A stretch of 64,000 bases of DNA from assembly GCA_947501555.1 (NCBI GenBank), contig CANMWG010000001.1, positions 434,001-498,000 on the forward strand. Direction: 5' to 3'. The stretch's first letter is position 1. Each line of letters opens with the position of its first letter. This DNA comes from an uncultured Paracoccaceae bacterium (GTDB taxonomy: Bacteria > Pseudomonadota > Alphaproteobacteria > Rhodobacterales > Rhodobacteraceae). Of this stretch, positions 29,010 to 37,789 are shown one piece after another. The notes below the pieces were generated by a model. That model worked only from the letters and a program-made list of their open reading frames with translations, was not told where the DNA came from and made no database searches. Both the position numbers and the translations under genes were made by a program.

Positions 29010-29398
29010 GGTGTGATCTCCACCAATGTTTTCACGTGTCCGCCGCTGGCCAGAACGACATAGCTGATCTCAACCTCCAGCCGGGTCAGTTCAACCTGAC
29101 GTACGGTGATGGTCTTGAGCGTGATCACCTTGTCCAGCCACTTTGCCAGCGCTCGTGAGACCTGTGCCTCGATCAGTGAGGTCAATTCATCATTGATCGG
29201 TGCAAAGAGCAGCTGCGAGATGGGCGTGCCAAAATTGGGCCGGTTGAGCCGTTGCCCCTGTGCCGTCATCAGCACCTGCAACACCAGCCCTTTGACATAG
29301 TCCGCGTAATCCGGCGACTTGGCATACCGCCCCCGGTCTGCGTCAAAGCGCAGCGGATAGGCGAGGGCGTCAAACTGATCAGAACTTGATAAGGACAT
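29006..29398 (-). CDS. gp25-like baseplate wedge protein
   Basis: PLRFDADRGRYAKSPDYADYVKGLVLQVLMTAQGQRLNRPNFGTPISQLLFAPINDEL. Confidence 0.88.
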   Translation of the reverse strand: MSLSSSDQFDALAYPLRFDADRGRYAKSPDYADYVKGLVLQVLMTAQGQRLNRPNFGTPISQLLFAPINDELTSLIEAQVSRALAKWLDKVITLKTITVRQVELTRLEVEISYVVLASGGHVKTLVEITP

Positions 29399-29696
29399 TC
29401 TGGTTTCCTGGATTTATGGCCAATGGCCCTGTCGACACTGGAACAGTCGAGTATCCGACCCCGATGGAGCTACTGTTGATCAGGCCTATCCCGCCGGCGG
29501 TGGCCCGAGTGCCCGCCATCATCCATGTCCCTGTGACGGTCAGTGCGGGCGTGCCTGGAAAGGTCGGGACGTCGGACAATACCGACAGGGGCATGTTGCC
29601 CGACGTGACCCGCTGATTGGTGGGTACAAAGGCGGTTGAGGGACCTTGGGCGCTGTCGGACAGCTCGGCTGCGTTGATCAGGGTTGGGTTGCTCAT
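29379..29696 (-). CDS. Small Gly/Thr/Ser-rich protein, candidate PAAR-like spike tip
   Basis: 105 aa between gpV and gp25, where PAAR-type proteins occur in eCIS loci; no clear PAAR motif seen. Confidence 0.4.
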   Translation of the reverse strand: MSNPTLINAAELSDSAQGPSTAFVPTNQRVTSGNMPLSVLSDVPTFPGTPALTVTGTWMMAGTRATAGGIGLINSSSIGVGYSTVPVSTGPLAINPGNQNVLIKF

Positions 29697-29699
29697 GAT

Positions 29700-30248
29700 C
29701 TAGACCACCTTCAGCGCTGCGTTTTTGACGTCGAATGCGGTGGCGTCGAAGACAACTTTGTTGCCGCCTGCGTCTTGGATAACGCTGTCGGCTTTGAGGG
29801 TGATTTCACCCCCTTTGATGGTGATTGAGCCGCCGTTCTTGATCTGGATATTCACCTCATCGCTGCTATCCATCACGTCAATGCGCAGAGATTTCGTTTC
29901 AAGGTGAACCCGTTCGGGATCGTAGTCTTGGCCGTCCAGCTCGCCCTCGTTCCAATAAAAACCGCAGTAGACCATCTGCTTGATCTGCCCGCCCAGGAAT
30001 TCAACCCAAACGCCGGTGTCAGCCGGGGGCATCGCAAAAAAGCCCAGACCGGCCCCTGCATAGGGCACACAAGGTTCCGCCCAGGTGCCTGTCGCATCGG
30101 TGATACCGTCCACCTTGACCCGCAAGCGCCCGCGTTTTTTCGGGTCATTGTTGTCGGTGATAATCCCCTTGTATTTGCCAAAAAGCCGACCCGTGCTGGG
30201 CCTGCGCATTTCATCAAGCGTTGGGCCGCGCCGTGCGATATTGGTCAT
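29700..30248 (-). CDS. Phage baseplate assembly protein V (gp5/VgrG OB-fold-like spike)
   Basis: LFGKYKGIITDNNDPKKRGRLRVKVDGITDATGTWAEPCVPYAGAGLGFFAMPPADTGVWVEFLGG. Confidence 0.88.
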   Translation of the reverse strand: MTNIARRGPTLDEMRRPSTGRLFGKYKGIITDNNDPKKRGRLRVKVDGITDATGTWAEPCVPYAGAGLGFFAMPPADTGVWVEFLGGQIKQMVYCGFYWNEGELDGQDYDPERVHLETKSLRIDVMDSSDEVNIQIKNGGSITIKGGEITLKADSVIQDAGGNKVVFDATAFDVKNAALKVV

Positions 30249-31477
30249 TATGCTATTCCTTCCAATAGGTTGGCCGGGCTGGCATTGGCGGGTACAGTCC
30301 CGTCGCTTTCCAGTGTTGCGTCCATGTAATGATCGTCGATCCGGATCACGTGGGTGACTTCACTGACCCGAAACAGGATCCCCGTCAGATCATCGGCCAC
30401 ACCTTTCAGTTCGCCCAGCTCATGGGGTTTGCACAGTGCGTGCAGCCGGCGCAGGGTGGTGGAGAGTTGCACCCGCTTGTTGAAACCACGCGCCGTTTCC
30501 AAAGCGATGTTTGCGGCGTCTTCTTCCTGATTTGGCGGGACTGCACGCGGCACGAAATAGACCACGGGTGCGTCCGGATCACCCGGATCGGCGAAAGGGT
30601 TTGCCCCGGTGGCTGGAAAATCTGCGCCGAGGCCTGCGTTCTCTTCTGCCGGTTCCATGACAGCGACTTCCTGTCCGTCGCTCATGACCTCAAAGCTGGT
30701 CACATTGGGGCAGCCGTTGCCGTTTACATGGACCTTGAATTCAATGGGTCCGTCAGCCGCGGGCCCACCGATAGGAGGCAACCCGAGCATTGCATCGCCA
30801 AGGGCAATATCGCCGAGTTTAGCCAATAAGTAAGGGGATTGCCCCCAGTGAATTTTGGGTTCGATTGTGACGCTTGCCGGACGCGGATCGAGCGCGTCGA
30901 GTGCCGCGCCAAAGGCATCTTCGGGGATAGTGGCGTAGCTGACCCAAAAGTTGAACCCGAAGGCTACCGCTTGGTCCCGTACGAACTCTAGATTATTGCT
31001 GTTTTGTGCGAGCGGGTTTTCATCCGCATCCAGGGTGTTGTTTTCGGGTGCATCGACCTCGCAATTGGGGAAATCCAGCTTGATGATTGCTTCCATGGTG
31101 TCGCCGACGGTGCCGGACCATGCGCCGGTAAAGCTACGCCCGGCCATTTTGCTGCGGATATCCACCCCTTTGTAAAGGATCGTTGACCCCAGCCCGCCTT
31201 GGGTTTCGTGCGTTTCGATTTCGGTCACTTTGCCCTGAAATAGGACGCTCCAGTCTTCATCTGTTTCAACGCGCACCAGAACCGCCACCTGCCTGCCTTC
31301 GGCCAAAAGCCGGTTGTTGGTGTCTTCGCTGCGGTCGGGAATGTCATGCATCAGGATGCTGAATGTCGTCAGGTCGTTCAGCTTATGTTCGCTGCGGATT
31401 TCCATCACGCAGGCCCTTTGGTCGTCTGTCCAAGGGGTGCCGTCTGCGCCGCTGACTATTTTGACCGTCGACAACAT
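30248..31477 (-). CDS. Phage late control D (gpD)-like spike hub protein
   Basis: LNDLTTFSILMHDIPDR...KVTEIETHETQGGLGSTILYKGVDIRSKMAG; adjacent to gpV. Confidence 0.8.
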   Translation of the reverse strand: MLSTVKIVSGADGTPWTDDQRACVMEIRSEHKLNDLTTFSILMHDIPDRSEDTNNRLLAEGRQVAVLVRVETDEDWSVLFQGKVTEIETHETQGGLGSTILYKGVDIRSKMAGRSFTGAWSGTVGDTMEAIIKLDFPNCEVDAPENNTLDADENPLAQNSNNLEFVRDQAVAFGFNFWVSYATIPEDAFGAALDALDPRPASVTIEPKIHWGQSPYLLAKLGDIALGDAMLGLPPIGGPAADGPIEFKVHVNGNGCPNVTSFEVMSDGQEVAVMEPAEENAGLGADFPATGANPFADPGDPDAPVVYFVPRAVPPNQEEDAANIALETARGFNKRVQLSTTLRRLHALCKPHELGELKGVADDLTGILFRVSEVTHVIRIDDHYMDATLESDGTVPANASPANLLEGIA

Positions 31478-31480
31478 GGG

Positions 31481-31768
31481 TTAGGACTCTTTCAAAGGAA
31501 TGCGAATGCGGTATTGCGCCAAGACGGCATCTGGTAAGATGCGTCCGTTGTGGGCGGTGACGGCCCAATAGCCTTCGGGGTCTTGCAGGTAATGCCAAGC
31601 CAAATGGTCCAACCGCTGGCCTTCTTTGGATAGGTGTGTTCCCCGGTTGCGTTTGTTGGGGATATGCGGTGGCAGAACCGCCAGAACGTCGCCCCCCCGG
31701 CGCGGGTCTTTGGTTTGAAAGACCTGCCCATATTTGGCGTAACGGCTGTTTTTTGAAAAATTGGCCAT
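31481..31768 (-). CDS. Small tail protein X/LysM-like CIS protein
   Basis: HLSKEGQRLDHLAWHYLQDPEGYWAVTAHNGRILPD.VL pattern; between gpD and tube-initiator-like gene. Confidence 0.6.
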   Translation of the reverse strand: MANFSKNSRYAKYGQVFQTKDPRRGGDVLAVLPPHIPNKRNRGTHLSKEGQRLDHLAWHYLQDPEGYWAVTAHNGRILPDAVLAQYRIRIPLKES

Positions 31769-31777
31769 GAGAGGTTC

Positions 31778-32476
31778 CTAAATTGGGGCGATGACGCGCC
31801 AGAGAGGGGAGATGTCGGCCGCAGAAACGATGGCGCTCAGGTCTTGCTGAACCTTGGTGTATTCGTAGGCGGCGATGGCGATTTCGGCGACGGTGGAGTT
31901 GGCGCAACGGAACTGGTCCGGTGTCATCACCTTCAGATCCATGGTGACCGTCGCGCGGGTCGGATAATAGAGCAGGTCATGCTGGTGCTCGGTCACCGAA
32001 AAGGTCTCGATCTGCACAGGCAGGATAAGGCGTGTGCCCAGCCACAAAAGCACAGGTGCGATTTCGGGCGGTGAATAGTCCTGCTCGATATTGAGCAGGT
32101 CAGAGACCGAGGCGATCAAATCCCCCAACAATCCTTGCGAGGGTTCAATCATTTTGCGCAAGGCCGACAATCGTGCCTCGACACTCAGGAAATTGATCGG
32201 AATGGCCGAGTTCTTAGCGGCGTATGGATCAAGAATTATTTTCAGGCCCGAGAACTTTTGTGGCACGGTTATGGGTTGCACGCCGGCGCCAGGTGCGGGT
32301 GTGTCGTTTTCGGTTTCGACCTTCCATGGGGTAAAGGCCCGTGTAAGCTCATCAGGGTTGATGTCGAATTGCACGATGTTGGGGATGGCATTGGCGATCC
32401 CGGTGATGCCAGAGCCGGGGAACAACTGGATCATAGCACCTTGGACCGTTTTGCCGGGTTGTGATGTCAAGCTCAT
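31778..32476 (-). CDS. Contractile injection system tube-initiator-like protein (Afp7/Pvc7 N-terminal-like)
   Basis: IVQFDINPDELTRAFTPWKVETEN...PQKFSGLKIILDPYAAKNS and VKVMTPDQF-type C-terminus; gene order. Confidence 0.7.
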   Translation of the reverse strand: MSLTSQPGKTVQGAMIQLFPGSGITGIANAIPNIVQFDINPDELTRAFTPWKVETENDTPAPGAGVQPITVPQKFSGLKIILDPYAAKNSAIPINFLSVEARLSALRKMIEPSQGLLGDLIASVSDLLNIEQDYSPPEIAPVLLWLGTRLILPVQIETFSVTEHQHDLLYYPTRATVTMDLKVMTPDQFRCANSTVAEIAIAAYEYTKVQQDLSAIVSAADISPLWRVIAPI

Positions 32477-34314
32477 TGCAATGGCCCCCGTGGCTGATCG
32501 TCGCCAAAGGCATCAAGCCGCATCAGCGCGCGTTTCGCAGGCAGGCGGCCGTTATTGCGCGCCTCAGTTAAGGCAGCACTGCGCAGATGCGTGATGCTGA
32601 TACCAGCATCGCTGCCGTGCCCAAGTGCGTAGGCGTTCAGAACAATCGATTTGATGCGCGATCCGGAGAAGGGGAAGTCTTCTGCCAGCACTGCGGCAAA
32701 TTCCAGCAGTGCCGGGCTGGGTGCGAAAGGTTGCAGGGCTAGTTGCCAAAGTGCTGCGCGCTGCGCCTCTTCGGGCGGCTGGAAGTCGAAGACTTTGCGG
32801 ATGCGGCGGTGCATCGCCTCATCAATCTCGGCGGGGCGGTTGGTGGCGAAGATGGCCACACCTTCGAACTGGGTCTCGATCAGTTGCAGGAAATAGGCTG
32901 TGTCGTGGTTATAGGATCGGGCGATTTCATTGCGTGTTTCAGTCCGTTTCCCAACGATGGCTTCAAACTCATCAATAAACAGCATTGCGCCGGACCGATT
33001 GGCCGCCGCAAAGAGAGCCCGCATATTTTCAGCGGTTTCACCTATGTATTTGCTGGTCAGGCTTGCTGCATCAACCCGGTAAAGCGGCACGCCTGCCTCA
33101 CCTGCCAGAATGCGTGCGGTCAGCGTCTTGCCGGTGCCGGGTGGACCTTTGAGTAATATCGTGAGCGCCCGTTCTTGCGCATAGACCCGTGCGATTTCAG
33201 GGTCTTGCCAGAGGTCGGCATGGGCACGGATTTCTGTGACCAGCTGGCAAAGTTGCGTCTTTAAACCGTCTTCCAATACCAGATCGTCGAACCGCATTGT
33301 GGTGGGCAGCGGCACGGCCCAATCCAACAGGGCGTTCGCGTTATGGGTCAGTTGCGCGGCAGTCAGTGCCTTGAGGTTTTCATGACGCGGATCGGAGATG
33401 TGGTTGGCTGTCAGGCCTTTGATGGCTGCGGCCTGCCGCACTTGTCCGGCGCTTGCCGAAGGGAAACGGTTCTTGAGCAGTGCTTCGAGCATGGTGCGGT
33501 CTGGAGCAGGTACCCGCAAGATCATCGCGTTTTGCGGCGAGACCTGTCCGGTTTTATGCGGTGCGAATTGAAGGTGGGTCGCAGGCACCAAACTGGGGTT
33601 CAAATAGCGTGGATCTGCGACACTCCAGGCAAGAGCTGCGTTTTGGACGCGGGCAAACCGGTGCAGTTTCAGCAGGTCGTCTTCGCTTATTGTCGCGCCG
33701 TCTGTCTCGACCATCCATAGCGTGACCTCGCCGGTCTGCGCGATAGCAGAGAGAAGTTCAGTGGGGTCGGCCCCCTCATCAGCTGCAATCACGCAGATCA
33801 ACGGCGCTCCGTTTTTTCTGCGTGCGTTGATTTGTTGCAGTTGGGTGTCAAAGCGGCTGTCGACCGTTGGTGCTGGACGCCGCAACATCCGTGTCAGCCG
33901 TGGTTCCAGCCCCGGTTTGCCTGCCAGCCATTCCAATACGGCGATGTCCAATTCGAACGCCATTGGCATGCCCGCGCCCATGTCGCGCGGATGCACCAGA
34001 CGCCAGATATTCAAGGGGCTGTCACTGGTGTAGATCAAGGCGGGACCCACGGCAAAGGCTTGTCGGATCAGGTGTTCGGTTACGAATGGAGAACCCGTCC
34101 ATTCTTCAAAAGCCGTGCGCAAGCTAGGGTCGTAGTGGTTGGCGATCAAGCAGCGCAGCAGGCCGGCCTCGGCATCGGTGATTGCGAAAACCTGCGCCAG
34201 TTGGTCAAAGCGTGGGGTCGTGGTGGCCGGTATTGCCTGCTTGTCGAGCCGCGCTTGAACGACTGTGATGATCTGCGTGATCTCATCCTGGAATTGCGCG
34301 CTGAATTTGTTCAT
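32473..34314 (-). CDS. AAA+ ATPase (Afp15/Pvc15-like)
   Basis: LLKGPPGTGKTLTARILAGEAGVPLYRVDAASLTSKYIGETAENMRALF...AMLFIDEFEAIVGKRTE. Confidence 0.9.
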   Translation of the reverse strand: MNKFSAQFQDEITQIITVVQARLDKQAIPATTTPRFDQLAQVFAITDAEAGLLRCLIANHYDPSLRTAFEEWTGSPFVTEHLIRQAFAVGPALIYTSDSPLNIWRLVHPRDMGAGMPMAFELDIAVLEWLAGKPGLEPRLTRMLRRPAPTVDSRFDTQLQQINARRKNGAPLICVIAADEGADPTELLSAIAQTGEVTLWMVETDGATISEDDLLKLHRFARVQNAALAWSVADPRYLNPSLVPATHLQFAPHKTGQVSPQNAMILRVPAPDRTMLEALLKNRFPSASAGQVRQAAAIKGLTANHISDPRHENLKALTAAQLTHNANALLDWAVPLPTTMRFDDLVLEDGLKTQLCQLVTEIRAHADLWQDPEIARVYAQERALTILLKGPPGTGKTLTARILAGEAGVPLYRVDAASLTSKYIGETAENMRALFAAANRSGAMLFIDEFEAIVGKRTETRNEIARSYNHDTAYFLQLIETQFEGVAIFATNRPAEIDEAMHRRIRKVFDFQPPEEAQRAALWQLALQPFAPSPALLEFAAVLAEDFPFSGSRIKSIVLNAYALGHGSDAGISITHLRSAALTEARNNGRLPAKRALMRLDAFGDDQPRGPLQ

Positions 34315-34317
34315 CTG

Positions 34318-35667
34318 CTAGCCCCCGATCCAGAAAGGTTGGCTGACCGCGTCGCGTACCCAAAGCTGCACAAAGGCCAAGGCTGTTTCGTCAACGTCGG
34401 AGGTCAGGATGAAATCCAGACTGCGCACACCGGAGATTGCGATCTGGCCCGCCGCCAATGCAGCATCGTCATCAATGACTTCGTAGACGGTGCCGCCAAC
34501 GGCCAAGCGGAGGAGGCTGGCGTGATCCGAGGGGCCCGCCATGGTCGTCAGGTCGTAGCCACCATTCAGGTCAATACGAAAGCGCCGCGCCGCCATGGGG
34601 GCGATCCCGGCAATGAAAGGATGTAGTGTGATGGCCACGCTGTTGGACCGGATTTCAATAGGGACACGCGCGTCGTCGCGGGTGATGTATTCAGTTTTGG
34701 CGAGCTTGATCTGAGCGCTTCCCGGCTCAAGCGGAAGAACGGTGGGTACCCCAGAGACTGGCCGTTCGAGGTCTGCATCCCATTCAATCGTGATCCCGCC
34801 GGTGGTGGGGGCGATCGCCCAGCCACCGGCTGCGTTTGCGTCGAAGTCAATCCGGATCACTTCACTGTCTGCACCAACCGGGACAGTCAGATCAACGGCG
34901 GCAAATTGGTCCAATGAAGAACCAAGCAGTGTGATCTGACGGTCTGTCACAGGCGCGCCCAGATAAAGTTCGGCTGGGTGCCTGCGGAATTGTCGTGCCA
35001 CCGGTCCGCTGTCCATTGGCAGGGTCGCTGTGATCGTGCTGTGGATGCTGGCAATCCGAGGGCCCATGTTGGGTACGACCAGATTGCCAATCGACAGGAT
35101 CGGGCCAGCGAAGGATTGTGGCGCTTGCGGTTGCAGGCGTACGTTTTTGACTTTGAAGTAGATGCTAAGCCTGAGGTCCGATGTTTCATGCGCGGCCCAG
35201 ACGTTCAGGGCTTCGGTGTCGGATTTGGACAGGACTTCAAGTTCAAATGCGTTGTCTTCATCAAGCAAAGCGGTTTCTAAGACCGGAACCCCGCCTACCG
35301 TCAGATCATCGTTCACCTCAGTATGATCGAGCAAGGTTGCCATGGCGTGCCCTAGCAAATCCTGTTCGGTCAGATGCGCGTTCGTCGCCGAATTGTGGTA
35401 GGCTGTGAGGTGGTAATAGAGCGTCACTGGCTTGGAAAAGCTGGCAGGCTGCGGCGGGGTGATCGCCTGGTTTTCATAGACCGTTGGTTTGCCGTCGGGA
35501 TGGAAGTGGAACAGGAAAATATTGATCAGGTTGTTGGCCGCGTTCACATCAGCAGGTGCGACGGTACTGGTGTTTACTGTCACGGCGTTCGACAACCGCT
35601 CTTCTATGTTTTCTTTGAAGAGTGTTTCCAGCGAACTGGTCACATCTGAGAGGCTGGTGACAGGCAT
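34318..35667 (-). CDS. DUF4255 (Pvc16-like N-terminal) protein, candidate tail terminator/cap
   Basis: MPVTSLSDVTSSLETLFKENIEERL...ANNLINIFLFHFHPDGKPTVYENQ; start corrected to overlap upstream stop. Confidence 0.82.
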   Translation of the reverse strand: MPVTSLSDVTSSLETLFKENIEERLSNAVTVNTSTVAPADVNAANNLINIFLFHFHPDGKPTVYENQAITPPQPASFSKPVTLYYHLTAYHNSATNAHLTEQDLLGHAMATLLDHTEVNDDLTVGGVPVLETALLDEDNAFELEVLSKSDTEALNVWAAHETSDLRLSIYFKVKNVRLQPQAPQSFAGPILSIGNLVVPNMGPRIASIHSTITATLPMDSGPVARQFRRHPAELYLGAPVTDRQITLLGSSLDQFAAVDLTVPVGADSEVIRIDFDANAAGGWAIAPTTGGITIEWDADLERPVSGVPTVLPLEPGSAQIKLAKTEYITRDDARVPIEIRSNSVAITLHPFIAGIAPMAARRFRIDLNGGYDLTTMAGPSDHASLLRLAVGGTVYEVIDDDAALAAGQIAISGVRSLDFILTSDVDETALAFVQLWVRDAVSQPFWIGG

Positions 35668-36536
35668 CAGAACCCGCCCCCGTAGTCCCAAGGAGAGTTA
35701 AAGCGGATCCGCCCAATTTGCGAAGCCTCTGCCGCCGTGCGCGGTGCCCGTTTTGCGGGTGCTTCCGTGCGCGTCTCATGATGATGATGAATTTCGGTGA
35801 CGACTTCGCGGGTGACTTCGCGCACGATTTCAGGATCGGTTCGGGCAGGCTGAAGAACATCCGCGGGTTCAAAATCAGCCGTGTCCACGATGGCAAGCGG
35901 AGGTGTTGCGTCAGGTTGCTGGATGTTGGCGAATGCTTTGGCCAGATGGGCCTCAAGCTGTTCCAACATGGTGTCCTGATTTCCAAGAGAGCGATCAGCG
36001 GCCGGTTCTTGCATCTGTGGGTCTGCCGGTGCGTCTGCAGTGGCCGGTGGCTCAATTGTTTTAGTGTGCGAGATTTCTTCGTGCACATGGGTTTCAGTCA
36101 CGTGCACATCCGTCTGGGTCGTCTCATGCAGGTTGGTCACCGAGGCGTCGACCTGGACTGGTGCTGCATCTGGTTCATCTGCGGAGTGGTCTTGCAGGCG
36201 TTCGACGATGCGTTCCGTGACACGTTCAATACGCGCCGGGGCCTCGACATCTGCCGTGGGCTGTGCTGCATCAGGTTCTTTTTCAAAATCAATTGGTTCA
36301 AATGAGGGGTCAGGGAGGCCGCGTTCCGGGGGGCTGTCAAAATCGTCGCCCGCGGCCAAGGGCGGCCGGTCCGGGGGTCTTTCCGTCCTTTGCGTGGTCG
36401 GTGCTGCAGGCGGGTCCATTGATGGATCACCCTCGGGCGCTGGCGCGACATGTATTGGCATTGTCGGCGCAGGCGCATCAGCACCTGGCCCGTAGTTTTG
36501 CATCAATGTCTGAAAATACCCTGCCATCTCCATCAT
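35667..36536 (-). CDS. Low-complexity Pro/Ala/Glu/Val/His-rich CIS-associated protein
   Basis: Disordered composition, charged V/T/E/H repeats, conserved-looking C-terminus IGRIRFNSPWDYGGGF; TGATG overlap with DUF4255. Confidence 0.65.
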   Translation of the reverse strand: MMEMAGYFQTLMQNYGPGADAPAPTMPIHVAPAPEGDPSMDPPAAPTTQRTERPPDRPPLAAGDDFDSPPERGLPDPSFEPIDFEKEPDAAQPTADVEAPARIERVTERIVERLQDHSADEPDAAPVQVDASVTNLHETTQTDVHVTETHVHEEISHTKTIEPPATADAPADPQMQEPAADRSLGNQDTMLEQLEAHLAKAFANIQQPDATPPLAIVDTADFEPADVLQPARTDPEIVREVTREVVTEIHHHHETRTEAPAKRAPRTAAEASQIGRIRFNSPWDYGGGF

Positions 36537-36539
36537 CCT

Positions 36540-37292
36540 TTATCGTGGACCAGCGGGGGCAAGGCGGGACTGCTGCGCGCCTATCGTATCGATGAGCGCA
36601 AGGCGGCTGGGGCGAGGGAGATCAAAAATCTCATCCACCCGCCAGTGGTATTGTGCAGCAAACAGATGCACCTGCGCAGCAAGATTTCGAAACCGGGCTG
36701 ACAGTTTTTGCACGACCCAGTCACGCAATACAAACTGGTAGCTTTGGACGGTGCCGCAGTCGGGGCAGGGGGCGTTGATGTCTTCTTGCAGAACCGGGCA
36801 TGCCTTTTGCAGATACGCTTCAAGTGCTGCGATATCATCCACATTCAAAGGGGTATCCTTTGCCCAGATTACCGGGGCCGGGCCATCGGGGCCCGCACTT
36901 GCCAGCGCGTCGCGGCTGGGCAGGGAGAGCGGATAGCCCAAGAAGTCCTGCCCATCATGTTGGGTGACATCCCTTGCGACCAAATCGGCGTAAGTGCCGA
37001 GCGAAAACTCCGCTGCGTATTTCTTGCCGCAACAGGTGCAATTCACATTCTGACCCACGCCGTCGCCGAAGTTGGCGATGGCAAACTGGGCCATCATCAG
37101 TTCATAATCCACGATGGGCAGTCCCCCCAAGTCCTCAGCCTCGATCATCCCTTCGCGGGGGATCAGGCCAGCGGCGAGCAAACGGTCAGGGTCGGGACCA
37201 CTTGCGAACAATGCACGTTCATCAAGTGGGGCAAGAGCGTAAGAGGCGCGTCCCTCAATGCCGTAAATGACATGTCCTATTACAGGTTTCAC
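36540..37292 (-). CDS. CIS-associated protein with two Cys pairs (zinc-ribbon-like)
   Basis: GTG start at 37292 (VKPVIGHVIYGIEGRASYALAP) immediately after the tube stop; NVNCTCCGKKY and NAPCPDCGTVQSY. Confidence 0.6.
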   Translation of the reverse strand: MKPVIGHVIYGIEGRASYALAPLDERALFASGPDPDRLLAAGLIPREGMIEAEDLGGLPIVDYELMMAQFAIANFGDGVGQNVNCTCCGKKYAAEFSLGTYADLVARDVTQHDGQDFLGYPLSLPSRDALASAGPDGPAPVIWAKDTPLNVDDIAALEAYLQKACPVLQEDINAPCPDCGTVQSYQFVLRDWVVQKLSARFRNLAAQVHLFAAQYHWRVDEIFDLPRPSRLALIDTIGAQQSRLAPAGPR

Positions 37293-37300
37293 GGTCCAAC

Positions 37301-37777
37301 TTACGCCTCCAGATACTTGGTGAGGCTGTATTCGTACTGGATCGTACAGGAAAAGAACGTGTTCGCCTCGGCGTTGGAGTCCAGCGCATCCCAAGCGATC
37401 GAAGTTGGCAGGCAGGCGTAAAGTTCGTGCTGAATGCGGGGCCGCATCTGGCTGTCGTTCACCTTGATCATAATGTCTTTTTTCATATCATCGATTGATA
37501 TTTTTCCCGCGCTGATCGGGCTATGCACCAGTTCAAACCAATTGGGTAAAGCAACATCCAGCACTTGGGCCTGCTTAATTTCGCAGGCCTCATAAGTAAC
37601 TGCACCGGGGCTATAGACCGAATGCAACTGCGTACCGCTTTTGGACGGGTTGGCGGCAACGCTGCTTTTGATCGCGCCGATGGATGTGACCGCTGCAACC
37701 AGTTCCTGGTCCAGATAGAGCTCGAAAAAGGCGTTTGTCAGCGGGATTGAACGGACTGTGACGGGAACAAGTGTCAT
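37301..37777 (-). CDS. Tail tube protein (gp19-like)
   Basis: VTVRSIPLTNAFFELYLDQELVAAVTSIGAIKSSV...directly downstream of sheath; size 158 aa. Confidence 0.75.
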   Translation of the reverse strand: MTLVPVTVRSIPLTNAFFELYLDQELVAAVTSIGAIKSSVAANPSKSGTQLHSVYSPGAVTYEACEIKQAQVLDVALPNWFELVHSPISAGKISIDDMKKDIMIKVNDSQMRPRIQHELYACLPTSIAWDALDSNAEANTFFSCTIQYEYSLTKYLEA

Positions 37778-37789
37778 TTGCGTGTCCTC

